NCBI GenBank assembly: GCA_033026295.1
Contig: CM065183.1
Location: forward strand, 19,237,157-19,301,156
Source of the DNA: Channa striata
Lineage: Eukaryota > Chordata > Actinopteri > Anabantiformes > Channidae
DNA length: 64,000 bases
Direction of reading: 5' to 3'
The notes below the pieces were generated by a model. It was not told the origin of the DNA. It saw nothing but the letters and a program-made list of their open reading frames with translations, and did not search any database. The position numbers and the translations under genes were made by a program. Shown piece after piece: positions 24,801-36,627 of the stretch; positions within the stretch are counted from its first letter, which is position 1, and every line of letters begins with the position of its first letter.

Positions 24801-25322
24801 ATTCTGATGTACTGTTTTTAATTGACTAACTGGCAGTTCCACATTTATTAGCTGCTCTTTTTGTTCTTGTTGCAAGGAAAACATGTTTGGGCGCAGTTGA
24901 ATGAATTACTTTACCATATTTTTCACATATTTCTTTGTTTGCAGGTGATGTAAGATCCTCAAAAGTGAAATGTTTAGTTTTACTGCTGAGGAGCCCCGAT
25001 ATTTTTTGTCATTCTTCATTGCTTACCATAGAATATATTTCTGAACAAAAGAAATACATTTTTGCTGTAGGATTGATTTATTAAAATTCTCGTACACTTA
25101 TGAGGATTTTAAAGAAGTTCTTCTTGAATTAAATTGAACATTTTTAATTTGTGCAGAAAGAAAGTAGTTGGAAGAAAAAACATGTTGTGTGTCTCTTTTG
25201 TTTTGTTTTTTTTTTAATGGATTACTGGTAGCTATAGTGATTATTAATCGTAGTAGTGGCAGTAGTAGTTTTATTAGCGGTCTACGTAAGCTTTATTTTG
25301 AAATGTGTAATACCCGAGCGTG

Positions 25323-25358
25323 ATTGGCTGACGCCGACATGACGTCGGACCGGAAGTG
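25323..25358 (+). promoter_or_regulatory. rnf145-type gene promoter: inverted CCAAT, CRE and ETS sites
   Basis: Within 36 bp lie ATTGG (inverted CCAAT, 25323-25327), TGACGTCG (CRE/ATF, 25340-25347) and CCGGAAGTG (ETS/GABP, 25350-25358), at the upstream edge of a CpG-rich block that runs to about 25620. This is the typical make-up of a TATA-less housekeeping promoter. Confidence 0.65.
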
Positions 25359-25931
25359 GCCACGCAAGCAAGTGGAATCATAACATTGCATTTGAAGTAT
25401 CTTTACCAGCCTTATAACATTTCATTTTGGCTGTTATATTTGGATTTTCCTGGGACGGTGACCTCCAACTCTTTTTGGCGGGCGGACGTTGCAGACAAGC
25501 GGAATTTCTGCCGGCGGGGCCGTGAGAACATGTTGCGGGCGTGCGGGGAAGCTAAGCAGCCGCGGTGTGTAGCTAGCAAACGGCTGCTCGCCTGCGGTGG
25601 CCGCCAGTGCGGAAAGTAAGAACAACTCTGTCACTTTACACGGACGAGCTACTCAAAGCCTGTGGGACTGTGGGACTGCGATCCCCAGTCTGAATGCCCC
25701 GAGATCCTCCAACGTTGGTTAACGGCAAACTTTCCCGTTTAAAGCGGCATTCACAGCTAAATAACGGCCCCCGATTGCTCGAGGGGAAAGTCCAGCGGTG
25801 GCTGCAAAAAGTCTGAATTTCAGTTGCTGTGTGTGTGTTTCAGATGACGAAATGGAAGTGACACAGCTGGGGAGCTGAGTTCTGTGCAGCTGGGGATCAG
25901 CATGTGACACACAGGTTGCTTACAATCCGCG
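25359..25931 (+). other. rnf145-type 5' UTR with predicted intron and two short uORFs
   Basis: A donor after 25615 (ggaaa|gtaag) and an acceptor at 25841-25843 (tttcag) would splice a non-coding first exon to the exon carrying the start codon. The first exon contains an ATG at 25530 that reads 29 codons and stops at the junction (aa|a tga). The second exon begins with another ATG (25844) encoding a 5-codon frame ending at 25861. Both would precede the main ATG at 25932 and could dampen translation. Transcription start is not determined. Confidence 0.5.
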
Positions 25932-28900
25932 ATGCCTCGTCTGGAAGAGTTGGCCAACGTCGCCCTCAGGGTGCCGAGCATCCTGGTGCTGGATCTGCTC
26001 TATAAATGTGACATCGAAGGTCTGACGGAGCATCTGAAGGCCAAAAATGAAGACATGCTCTTCAAATACAAATATGTCATCTGGAACATGTATTACCTTG
26101 GTGAGTTTGCATTTGATTGATCAAGATAAGATTGTGAGCAGCATAGAAAGAAATGGGTCACAACAAGGGAGGTGCAGAAGGATAGAAAGCACAGAACAGA
26201 CAATTAATGAGCATTTATGGACATACATTCCCAAGGGAAAACTATAATGATGTGTAAAGATTGAATTACACCAACTGTCTTTCCTGTCCTGTGTCTCGAT
26301 TGTGTCCTGATTATGAACTGTCATTTCCTAAAGGTTTTGTCTGGTACGAGATAAATTGCCGCGGATAGTGAATGATTTATTGCCTGTCACCCCGTGTTAT
26401 GTTGAAACAAAGTCAATAATCTGTAGGAATGTGAATCTACCTGCTGTGCCTGTCTAGTGTGTGTCTATTGTGTGTTTCATTGAAAATATAAGCTCTTACA
26501 CGTCCGTTCTTCCTTACCTTCCAGGTCATCTGATAAATGTGGTGGTGTTGGTTTTGCCATTGAGACACATTGTGACGCTCTACCTCCATATACTTGCCGC
26601 CCTTCTCCTGTACATGGGGCATCAGATTTCCAAGTGAGATGCTGTTCTTCTGCTGCCACTGTACACTTGCCAGTTTTCACTCCTGACAAAGCTTCGCAGC
26701 AATTACAGTGTTCCTGTATATCTGGTATTTGATGTAAAGAGACAGTATCCATTGTTTACAGCTTCCATTCAAGTTTGTCGCGAACATAAGAAGAAGTACT
26801 GGTTTCGTTAAATGCGTCAGTCCTTGTTGGCATAAAAACTTAGCAGCTGGGGTATTTAAACAGAATTAAATGAATGGCATGTTTAAAAAGAATAAATACT
26901 TAAATTCATTATTTTTCAAAGCAAAAACAGAAGTTGTGATGTGTACACTTGTTCTTGAAATGTTACCTAGGGTTTTATTGAAAATGTAGTTTTATGACTT
27001 ATCTCCGATCTTTTGGAATCTACCCAATACAGATAATATAGGCATATTATAATAACGTAACAATTCAGTGTTGTGTTCAATCTTTTCGTAGCATGTGCCT
27101 GCTAAAGCAAGCAGCCTAACCTGTGTATGTTTGTATTTACAGGGATTATGTCCGTGAGGAGTTACAGTATGGTTATGAAGGAGCAGTCTACCTGGATTCC
27201 CCGTCCTTCAACAGATTTGTCTCTGCAATGACCAGTGAGTCCTGAAACCAAACTTCAATAAAAGTCGGCTCCACGAGGATTTGCTCTGCTTTTTTTTGCA
27301 ATATTTTGTTTCTGCCTAAAATGCCTGATGTGGTATTTTTCTTAAATGTTTATGTTTTTTGTAGTTTACCAAAACAGGTGCGAACTTTGGGTTTTGTCCT
27401 GTATAGTTTATAAAATGTTTGGCTACTGGTCCTAGTAAGAAAAGTCCTCTCAGGTGTAATTGTTCTCAGTGACACTATTTGTCATGCAAACACGTCCCTT
27501 TACATGACTGTGATTTATGCTCCACTCTCACCACTAACCGTCTCCATCTCACTAACTCACCCTAATCGTTTTAGTCTTTGCAACAGACAACAAAACAGTT
27601 GTTTGTGTTTCCTTGGTGTGTTGTAGCACACAAAGTGTGTTCTGAGGTCGAAGATAGTTGCCACTTTTGTTTGAGTTTCTAAGTTGTACATAGTGCAAAA
27701 AGCTTTATCTTTGCTTTCATGAAGAACATCGGGAAATTACTTTCACTTCTTAGCAGTAACCTTTCCAGCTCTCCTGGAAATTCCGCCCGTCACCTGCATA
27801 TTAATTCTATTATAGCTGTATGACGCTTGCAAATTATAAACAGTATCTGGGAAATCAGGTATTTCTTCTTCTTGTAAGTGGACCTGTTGTTTGCCTCTCT
27901 GTGTGGATGCAGTGTTAGTAAGCTCATCCGTAGCTCCAATGTGAGGCCTTCAGGCACATTACAGGTAGCTCAAATTTGCAGGAATGTTGCTGTGACAAAA
28001 CTGCAAGGTCACACAGAATGGTATTTTGCATCAATTGTTCCAGTTAAATAACAATTTTGTGGTGGGCAAAGTCTCACTCTGAATTGTGTCCTCCATATCT
28101 TTGTGTATGAATACCTGTGATGTTCAGAGCAAAGCATCTGGTGTGATCTGATGACCACTGGGTTTGTTTCTCACAGAAATCCAGACATGGTATCATTGTG
28201 CAAATTAAATCAGTAACAACTGTGGGACCAACAAAGCATCACCTTTTTATAGGTTGCTATAAAAACACATTTACTTGGTGCACAGTGTAAATGCAGCGGA
28301 GGAATGTCACTGTATATTAGACCATGAATAACTGGAACTAAAGAAGAGTGCAGAGCTGCTACACTAAGGCCAACCCCATGAATAGTCAAATGAAAAGCAT
28401 GTATGTGGTCAGAGTATCAGTAACCCAAGCGTAATACGCAGATCCATTCACTGCCTGGCAAAATACGTTTGCATGGCTCTTTGTGCAATGGAGAGAGGTT
28501 GAGAGGTTTCATGCCACAACAGCTGGAAGTGGACTGCGCAGAAATATTAGACATTATGTAAAGTGAGGAGGCTTTTAAAAACAATTCAGCCAATATTTTT
28601 TATTAGTTAACTTAAAAAAACTGTGCAATAATTAAAAACCCCCAAATCAAATAGACATTGTATTACCACCCTTTGCCTTTAAAATGCACCTTGGTACACA
28701 GGTTTTTACAAACATCTCTGAGAAAGTAAAACTGTTCTTAGTGTATGTAAGTGACGTTACTAAGTAACCTGTTTCAGTCTTATATAAGCTGAAATCTTTA
28801 AACGCCATGTAAACAAGAAAGTTGGTTTCCATGATCAGCATGTGGTATTAGATGCTAGAGCTGATTTCCCCAGGTACATTTCTACTTGAGAATGCAGACT

Positions 28901-31900
28901 TGTCTGCCGTTATTAATTTAAATAAGGCTGCCGATGGGAATGGTAGTGGAATGGCACAGATTGCAGGACGACGTCCCCTCATATTTCAAATAAGTCCACC
29001 TGAAGTCTGACTACGCCTGTTTCCACTGCTCAGTTGTTAAATTCTGTGAATCTGCTCATCGATCCCTGATGAAGCTGATGATGGTTATGTATTACTTTGG
29101 TTGTACGTTTGGGCTTGTTGTCATGCTGCTGAATGAATTGGGGACTGATTAAATGCCCCCCCGTTGAGATTTTGTAATGGCCAAGATTCCAAACACCTCG
29201 CATGCCTAAAATTATGCATAACCCTGAATGTATCACTGCCATTTCTCTGTTACTTACATGAAACCCCCACAAGGAATCACAGTGGTGCAGTCCGTTTACC
29301 ACTCTACAATGTGGTATTTTCTGTGTCTCTAACTTAACGGTTGAGTGGCGTTTGTATTTCGTGCTCAGGTCAGATCATCCTCAGCACGCTCTGTGCCTTC
29401 CTGATGAAGACCAGAAAGGTGTGGTTGTTCTCAGCTCATATGCTCCCACTGCTGGCTCGACTTTGCGCTGCCCCTCACGCCACGCTGCTAACTGTCAACA
29501 CGTTCTCCATGGGACTGACTGGAGCTGGGATCACCTTGTTCCTCCTCTCCAATCTCTTTGTGCCATATCGTCTTGCAAGGGCTGCCTATTCAGAGCTGCT
29601 TCAGCTAGAGGTACAATTTTCTGGTTGTCTGAAGGGATCATAAGCAGTGATTTTTTTGTCTACATATTAAAATATTTTGGCTTTTTAATATATACGGTAC
29701 AAGTCCCTACCACTCACTTTTCTTTATCTGTTATGTTGTATTTGCCGCTCAGGTGATCGAGCTGTACCGACTTCTGGCTGTGGGAATCTCTCTGTGGAAC
29801 CAGTTTGCTGTCCCAGTGCTCTTCAGTGTCTTCTGGTTTGTTCTTTTCATTGTCCAGCTGTGCTCAGATGCCGTGTCGGGAAACGCCGCCTCGGCAGCCC
29901 ATCAGGGAATCATGTTCTTCCTGCTCACAAGGTTTGTTGTAATCCCACATGTTCTTCCTTTGTGTACGTTTGTTCCCGACAACACTAACACGTCATTTTG
30001 GGCTACCTCTTATTCATTTGTTGAACTCTGCAGTGTCTCTGAATGTTGTGCCACACCGTACTCTCTTCTGGGTCTGACCTTTGTGGTGTCCTATCTGGCT
30101 CTTGGGCTGCTTAACCTATGCAAGTTTTATCTGGGAGGTTACGCAGCTGTTCAGAATGAGAACGTCATGCACAGGTGAAATGTTTTCTTCAGTCTTATAC
30201 CACTTACACTACCAATTAACATTTTTTCATCCACTTTCCACAAATTATCAAATTATCACAAATTATCATCATCATTCCTCATTACTAGATTGGTGAAATG
30301 GTTAATTATTTGTTCATAAAACCTTGTGGAAAGTTCCCCTCACAATTTTCATAATTCTAACTTTCAAGTGTTTGTTTCAAAAAGGAAAACATTTTAATAT
30401 CACAAGTCAAGGAGAAGATTAGTGTAAGATCAGTGTTGAAAGACCAGTGTAATGTAGAGTTAACCTCGTTTGTCTAATCATTCTTGTCCTCAGAGGAGTG
30501 ACTGAGGGCGTCACTCTGCTCCTGCTCGCTCTGCAGACAGGCCTGTTAGATATGCAGGCTCTGCAGCGCACCTTCCTCCTCAGCATCATCCTCTTCATCG
30601 TGGTGACTTCCACCCTGCAATCGATGATTGAAATAACAGATCCAATCATTTTAGCCCTGGGTGCATCGCGCAACAGGTGACGGTAGAATTTTAATTTGTT
30701 GTGATGCACATGAAGTTTGTAAAGTTAAAAAGTACAAAAGAGGACTTTGCATTATTCTTGTTTTTTTTCCTCTCTTCTTCAGGAGTCTCTGGAAACATTT
30801 CCGCGGCCTCAGCATGTGTCTGCTCCTGTTGGTTTTCCCTGTGTTCATGGCTTATAAAATCTCCCAGTTCTTTCACATGGATTTCTGGCTCCTTATACTG
30901 GTTTCTAGTTGTATGCTGACTTCCCTCCAGGTAGGTAACTTTACAGGTCTGTCAGGATTATTCATTGTGTAAACATTAAAAGTAAAAAAAAGCTGTGTCT
31001 ATTAAAAACAGTTACATTATGTTCTGAATATGGGTCAGGTTATTTACAAGCTTTATAAATCCCTGACTTTATCATTTTTACGTTAATTTAAAGCGATTGG
31101 GAATTTATTCAGTTAATCTGAGCTGTTATTATTTCCTCTTTTCTGCTGAATGTTTTTAATTTCCTAAGTAATAAAGATGTTTTTTCCCCAGGTTACAGGC
31201 ACTATGCTGATTTACTCCCTCTTCATGGTGGAGCTGTTTTGCAGCGACCCGATCGAGAGCCTGGATGATGTGATCTATTGGGTGAATGCTGTTAGTAGGG
31301 TGCTGGAGTTTGTAGTGGCGCTCTGCGTGGTGGCTTACGGCACCTGGGAATCACTGTTTGGGGAGTGGAGCTGGATGGGCGCCTCTGTCATTATCATCCA
31401 CTCTTACTTCAACGTTTGGCTCAGAGCGCAGTCTGGGTGGAGGAGCTTCCTGCTCAGACAGGAAGCGGCTAAGAAGATCAACTCCCTCCCCAGAGCTACA
31501 GCTCAGCAGCTGCAGCAGCACAACGACGTCTGCTCCATCTGTTTCCAGGTCAGTCACGCAGCCATAAGCTAAGCAGATTTTAGAGCGTTTAGTTTAAAGA
31601 ACATTTTCATCTCTCACCCCTTGACTTAGCTTCAGACCAGTCACCACATCAAATTAATGGGCGTTTTTTATTTTCTGTGTGTGGAGCAAACCTGAACGCA
31701 GTCCTTTACTTTAACATGTCTTACGACAAATGTCTGACAAATTAAATCCTCAGTCCACGTTTCCTCACTGTCTCTTAGAAATTTAAATGTCAACCCTTTG
31801 TAGCTCCTCCATGACCCTAAACCCGATTGAATTTAAAGGTCTAATTTGTTTCTAACTTTGTCTGCAAAAATATGAAAACATTAGTTGTTTTTTATAAAGT

Positions 31901-34166
31901 TTTTGATAAACAGACTGACAACTAAATTAGGACTGACATTCACTGTGACATGCTCAGATGTTTAGGTTTTTTCAGCCATTAGATTGGAGTGTTTACCCAG
32001 ACAACAGACTGTTTCTGTTGGAGAAATGTGGCTGAAAAGACACACAGGCCACCTCCATATATACAGTGCTGGGTTATTTGTATTGTTGCTGGAATATTTG
32101 ACTTCTAAATAGTTTCTAAATCAAGGGTTTCTAACGTGTGGCTCAAGATAAATTCATTACTATGACAGAAAAGCTGAAAACAACACATTTGTGTCATGTC
32201 ATTTCTAGATTTCTGAATTTTTCTCAATTGTTTTTTTCCTAACAGATTGCTTTTTCTTTAAAAAATATTAAAATAATAAAAGAAAAAGGGTTTAGTTAAA
32301 TTGTTAGTCTATGCAATGCTAATCTTGCAAATAAACAATACTTTTCTTTAATAAAGATCTGACCTTAAGAACAATTCATAGGTAGGTGATGATAAATTAT
32401 TTCAATATTCTATAGACCTCGAAGAAAACTAGAAGAACAAGTTTGAAAGCGTGAGCGCAAAAGATGAGAGGATCACTTAAACTCTTGAAGGCTTTGTCTG
32501 AACATACTGTGCTGAATTGCTGATTCTCACTTTGTTGCCTTTTTGGCAGAATTCTTTACTATTTTCAGCAATTTCATGCTGCTGCTAACATGCTTTTTAA
32601 CACAGGACTGCTTAACAGTAAAACAAGAAATGAAATTCAAAGACAAAATCGATTCAGTTTCATTTCCAGAGGTCACAGTGTAGGCAAAAGGTTGGGACAC
32701 ACTGCTGTAAATATCATTCAGTGTGTGGAAAATCCTAAATATTGTGAGGATAGAAACACTTATGGCAGCTCTGCATACACATGGCAGACACATTGACTTT
32801 TGCATATGCATATAATGCTTAACACTGTGTGTGCTTTAAAGCATGTTGTTCCTGATTTTCCAGTTCAGCCCCACCTGTGTGTTTACTGGTCAAGGGCAGA
32901 TCTACAGCTGTCAGCTATGTTTTTCTTTTCTTTTTCTGTTTAGATTGTCTTTTCCTGTCTCTGACAATAAAGACCACTTTATTTTCACAGATGCAAAACA
33001 AAAGATTTAGATCAAAATGACAGTATTTTAAGACAGTACACAATAAAGTTGGAAGTCTTGTATGAGCAAATGTTTTGGGCGTGAGCCTTATGGCTGTGGC
33101 GTTCCAGTATAGAGCCCGGCTCTGGACCTTTGCTGCATGTCGTGCCCCCATCTCTCCCCCTCAGGTTCCCTGTCATCTCTAAACTGCATCTGTCTTCTGT
33201 AATAAAGGTACAAAATGCCCAAAAACAAACATTTAAAAAATGTTCCCAAAAGATGATATAACATTTGTTCATTGAAATTGAACAATTGAACAGAGTAACA
33301 TAAAGGCTTCATTACCACAACAACACAACACCTCGCCAAAACCAATGCAGGCTAATACAGTAAAGTACTTGTGAGTGTGTAGCATTATGCCACATACTGG
33401 TGTACAAGAGTTGTTGTCAATTCAAACATGTCTCTGTATACAGGAAATGAGCTCTGCTGTGATCACTTACTGCGGACATTTCTTCCATGGCAACTGCCTT
33501 CGTAAATGGCTGTACGTGCAGGAGACCTGTCCCCTGTGTCACCAAACGGTCCGACCCTCTCAGCCAGACCAGAGCCAGGCTTCAGGTGACCTGCTGGCAG
33601 CTCCGCCTCAGAGTGAGACAGGGCCAGAGCCGGCTGTACAGGAGGGAGATATAAACGTGGACTCCGGCACACCTCAGGAAGGGCAGAGCGACGACGCAAC
33701 TCCTGGCCTCACTGAGCAGCAGCAAGAGGAGGAGGAGGCGACGGAAAGCATTGGAGATGGAGACTGTGGGGCAGGGGATAAAGAGCTACTGGCTCATAGT
33801 TTGTGTCTCAGCCCCAGTGGGGACTTTGTTGGATTTGTCAGCCCAGTGTCAAACTGCGCTTCAGGGAATCTTTCTAGTCCCCCTGATCTGCTGTGTAAAT
33901 CTCCTTCTAACATACACAGCCAAGGTGAAGAGAATGGGAAGGACTCGGCCCCAGAATGGACTCCAAATATTGTGAATGGGAGCATGGTGGAGGCCCAGAG
34001 GACTCCAAAGAAACAGAACTTAAAGACACTGTCACCTCCTGTCCCAGATTGTCTCCGAATGGCGATGGTAGACATGATGGGTCACCTAAATCATGGAACA
34101 GTCTTAATTCACCAGAATCAAATGATGCTGAACAATGTTGATAAAAATCATGAAGTCGCTTGTTGA
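25932..34166 (+). CDS. rnf145: RNF145-type multi-spanning RING E3 ubiquitin ligase, 10 coding exons
   Basis: ER membrane E3 ligase of the RNF145/RNF139 (TRC8) family, which in mammals works in sterol homeostasis with INSIG, SCAP and HMG-CoA reductase. Coding exons: 25932-26100, 26525-26633, 27143-27234, 29369-29610, 29753-29931, 30034-30174, 30494-30676, 30783-30930, 31192-31548, 33444-34166 (780 codons, all phases join). The N terminus NVALRVPSI-like (NVALRVPSILVLDLLY), KTRKVWLFSAHMLPLLARL, ECCATPYSLLGL, TEGVTLLLLALQTGL and SQFFHMDFWLL match human RNF145, not RNF139. Many hydrophobic segments lie in residues 1-500. The C-terminal RING-H2 runs from CSIC to CPLC (CGHFFHGNCLRKWLY between) and is split by intron 9. 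The tail after the RING is about 200 residues, rich in Glu, Gln and Ser and probably disordered, longer than in human. The sterol-domain motif YLYF of human reads YLHI here. Teleosts may carry two copies; I cannot say a or b. Confidence 0.92.
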
Positions 34167-36120
34167 TAGTGAAACCTTTGTGAAGGCCTGGTTGGGAAAA
34201 CTCTGAGCATTTAGCCTGAATTGAAGATTTGCAGAGTTGTGAAGGTAACAGCACATGTTCAGACTTGGACAGGCTCAGAGAGACCGAACCTGCTCCACAG
34301 ATTCCCCAGCCGTCCTCCTTGGGCGGCACTTTCTCTTGCATAAGCACAGATAAACATGGCTGTCTGCCCTGCATCAGTGCCTTGAAGGGTTTAAAAGGCT
34401 GATTCTTCCTAACGAAGAATAAAACACATTTGCCTTCTCTGTGAAACAAAACCGGTATCTGTAGCAAGACACTGTAAGGAATGGTGAAGGTCACGGGTAT
34501 GCCGTCTGTTCAATCCAGGTGCAGGCTAGCAAATAACATGCACCTGGACTGAATATAGAAAGTAAAGCGTATGGAAATTGTTTAAAAAGAGATTATAATT
34601 AAGAAATAATGTGTGTAACTGTCAAGCAATTATCTTGCATCAATATTTACCAAATTCCGGTAGGTTTCAAGTAAAAATGATTACGGTACTTAGAATTAAT
34701 CAATTAAAATAATTAAATGGTTTTCTCATTTCATTTTTTTCCAGCATCCCAGAGAGCATTTTTAATGCAAACAATGTGGCAAAAAGAAAAGCTTCAACAG
34801 TTGTGATTGTTCTTAATACATAATTCAGCCTTTTTTAGTCCTTGTCTCCCAGTGTTAAATTACAGCTGTGAACAATTTTTCACTCTGGTCTCTGTTAATA
34901 AAATCGTGATTGGTGCACAATGCGACTGGCATTCAGTCTTCGATTTATTAAGTCGAAATAGACCATTACTTCATATTTAAAGATGTTTTTTTTTATTTGA
35001 AAAAGAAAACATTCAAAGTTCATTAAATTAATGATTAATAGATGGTCATAGTTCAACATATTTTTGAAGTTATTAACTATAAGTTTAAACTTTATGGGTC
35101 CACATGGGGGAAATTTAAATTTTATAGCAGCTGAGCCATAGTTATAGTAAAATAATATAAAGCTAAGAATATAGCAAAATGTTTTATGGTAAAATTCAAT
35201 TTGTGCAAAGTAAAGTACAGGTGGGGTGAGGTGATAATCTCTTACATCTTTCCTCACTGTGTGAAATTATGATGTTTTATTCATGCTCCCTGAAAAATCA
35301 AGTGATACACTTTAGATTAAGGCAGGGATGGAAAGTAACTACACATTTTTAGTGCTTGTACTGTAGTATTTCTATTTAATGCTACTTTTACCTTTAAATC
35401 AACCACTTCTACTTAACTTTTTACTCAGCTACATTTATTTGACAGCTACCTTTTATTCTGAAGATATAGGATCTTAATACCAAATATACTTATCTAATAA
35501 ATTATGATTTGGTGTTAAAATTCATAAAATAGGTCTGCTGGTACTGGCAATGTGTATTTTATCCCACAACTAGTTTTTATACACAAACCTTAGTTTTTTT
35601 GTTTGTTTTTTTTTTGGGGGGGGGGTGGGTGTTTTGGAAAATTATTAGAAGTTCCATGTCATTAGTTCACCATATTTTCCCTTTTTTACAGTTTTGGCTA
35701 ACATTTTCTGTTTTATTGGCTCTTGCGGGTCAGTGTCTTGATAGAAGAAATGAAAATGATATCCCCAGAACTTATGGTGTGTAAGTTGTTTTCCCCCTGT
35801 GCAGTTAAGAAGGCACATTTAAAAATTCTGCAGAATAATTTGAGGCACATGTGCAACAAATCGGAAGTAACTTTGTACATTCATGTTCTCACCCTTCACG
35901 GGTCACTGTTTGAAAAATACATAAATGTTTAACAGCTGCTCATCAGATTAATGTCCAAAACAACATTTTAATGGGGTAGTTGTAAACTGTCTTTCGCTAC
36001 AGTCACAATGTTTTAGCTGTAACGCTACGAAAAAGCGATGTTTTTGATTTTGCAACATCTTCATTATCCCGGGACATTAAAAGCATTTAATTGCGCTGCC
36101 TTAATTAAACGCTGACACGT
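34167..36120. other. rnf145-type 3' UTR and intergenic region before ube2d3
   Basis: AATAAA signals at 34418-34423 and 34897-34902 mark the likely 3' ends of the rnf145-type transcript (250 or 735 nt after the stop). The remainder is AT-rich, contains a repeat copy (35319-35465) and a G-run near 35616, and shows no coding exon on either strand. Confidence 0.6.
35319..35465 (+). repeat. Copy of percomorph interspersed repeat
   Basis: The order gggatggaaagtaact, tagtgcttgtactgtagt, atttctatttaatgctactt and cagctacatttatttgacag closely follows the family consensus I remember (ggaaagtaactaagtac...; actccactacatttatttgacagct). One of the better preserved copies in the window. Confidence 0.7.
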
Positions 36121-36627
36121 CCCGAGCTTCTCCCCGCAGGCTTGTAACCAATCTGCCATCACATCCGCCCCGTCACTCAGCAGCCGCTGCGCCGCCTCCG
36201 CCATAAAGCCCCGAATACATGCAGCCGGCCGCTAGTTGGCTAAAGGCATCGACCGAAACCGAAGGAGCAGCAGCAGTAGCAGCTTTGTCGTCCGGGATCC
36301 GTCACCTGGCACACGCACTTACTATTCAACCTCACCCGGGGATACGAGCGATCGGAAGAGGAAAAGGAAGAAGACATTCGGGGCCAAGCGAGAGTCGGTG
36401 AAGGGCAGTGCGTCGCGCCTGTGGCTCGGATAAGATCGTCAGGGAGCTTTGTTACGTAGTTGTAGCTCGCTAGCTTGCTACGACGCTAGCTCGAGAAGAA
36501 AGGCCGTCGAGTTGACCCAGCGTCACACATTGAACAGGTGGCCAATTTCCCTGGCATATCACCGTTGCCCTTCGCTGCTTGGACCGGAGAAAACCATTCG
36601 CATTAAAGAGCGGAACACCGAGAGAGG
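36121..36627 (+). promoter_or_regulatory. ube2d3 promoter and 5' UTR (CpG-rich)
   Basis: A CCAAT box lies in gtaaccaatc (36147-36151) inside a G+C- and CpG-rich block that ends in the ube2d3 start codon at 36628. The block continues into intron 1, where the word gctagc recurs many times (about 36470-36735). Short upstream frames exist (for example ATG 36219 and 36236) but none looks conserved. The transcription start cannot be fixed. Confidence 0.5.

Larger units (their letters stand above)
20462..25322. other. Intergenic region between divergent cpxm1 and rnf145-type gene
   Basis: About 4.9 kb separate the cpxm1 start codon (minus) from the rnf145 promoter (plus). It holds the cpxm1 promoter (not resolvable: no clear TATA), two short inverted repeats (21224-21288 and 23264-23286), copies of a fish repeat (about 23690-23935 and 24608-24800), and a (TAG)n tract near 24577-24594. 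No exon with protein similarity was found on either strand. Confidence 0.6.

Noticed and set aside
33907..34494. 195-codon minus-strand open frame
   Set aside because: Antisense to the last exon of the rnf145-type gene, no similarity to known proteins, no splice context.
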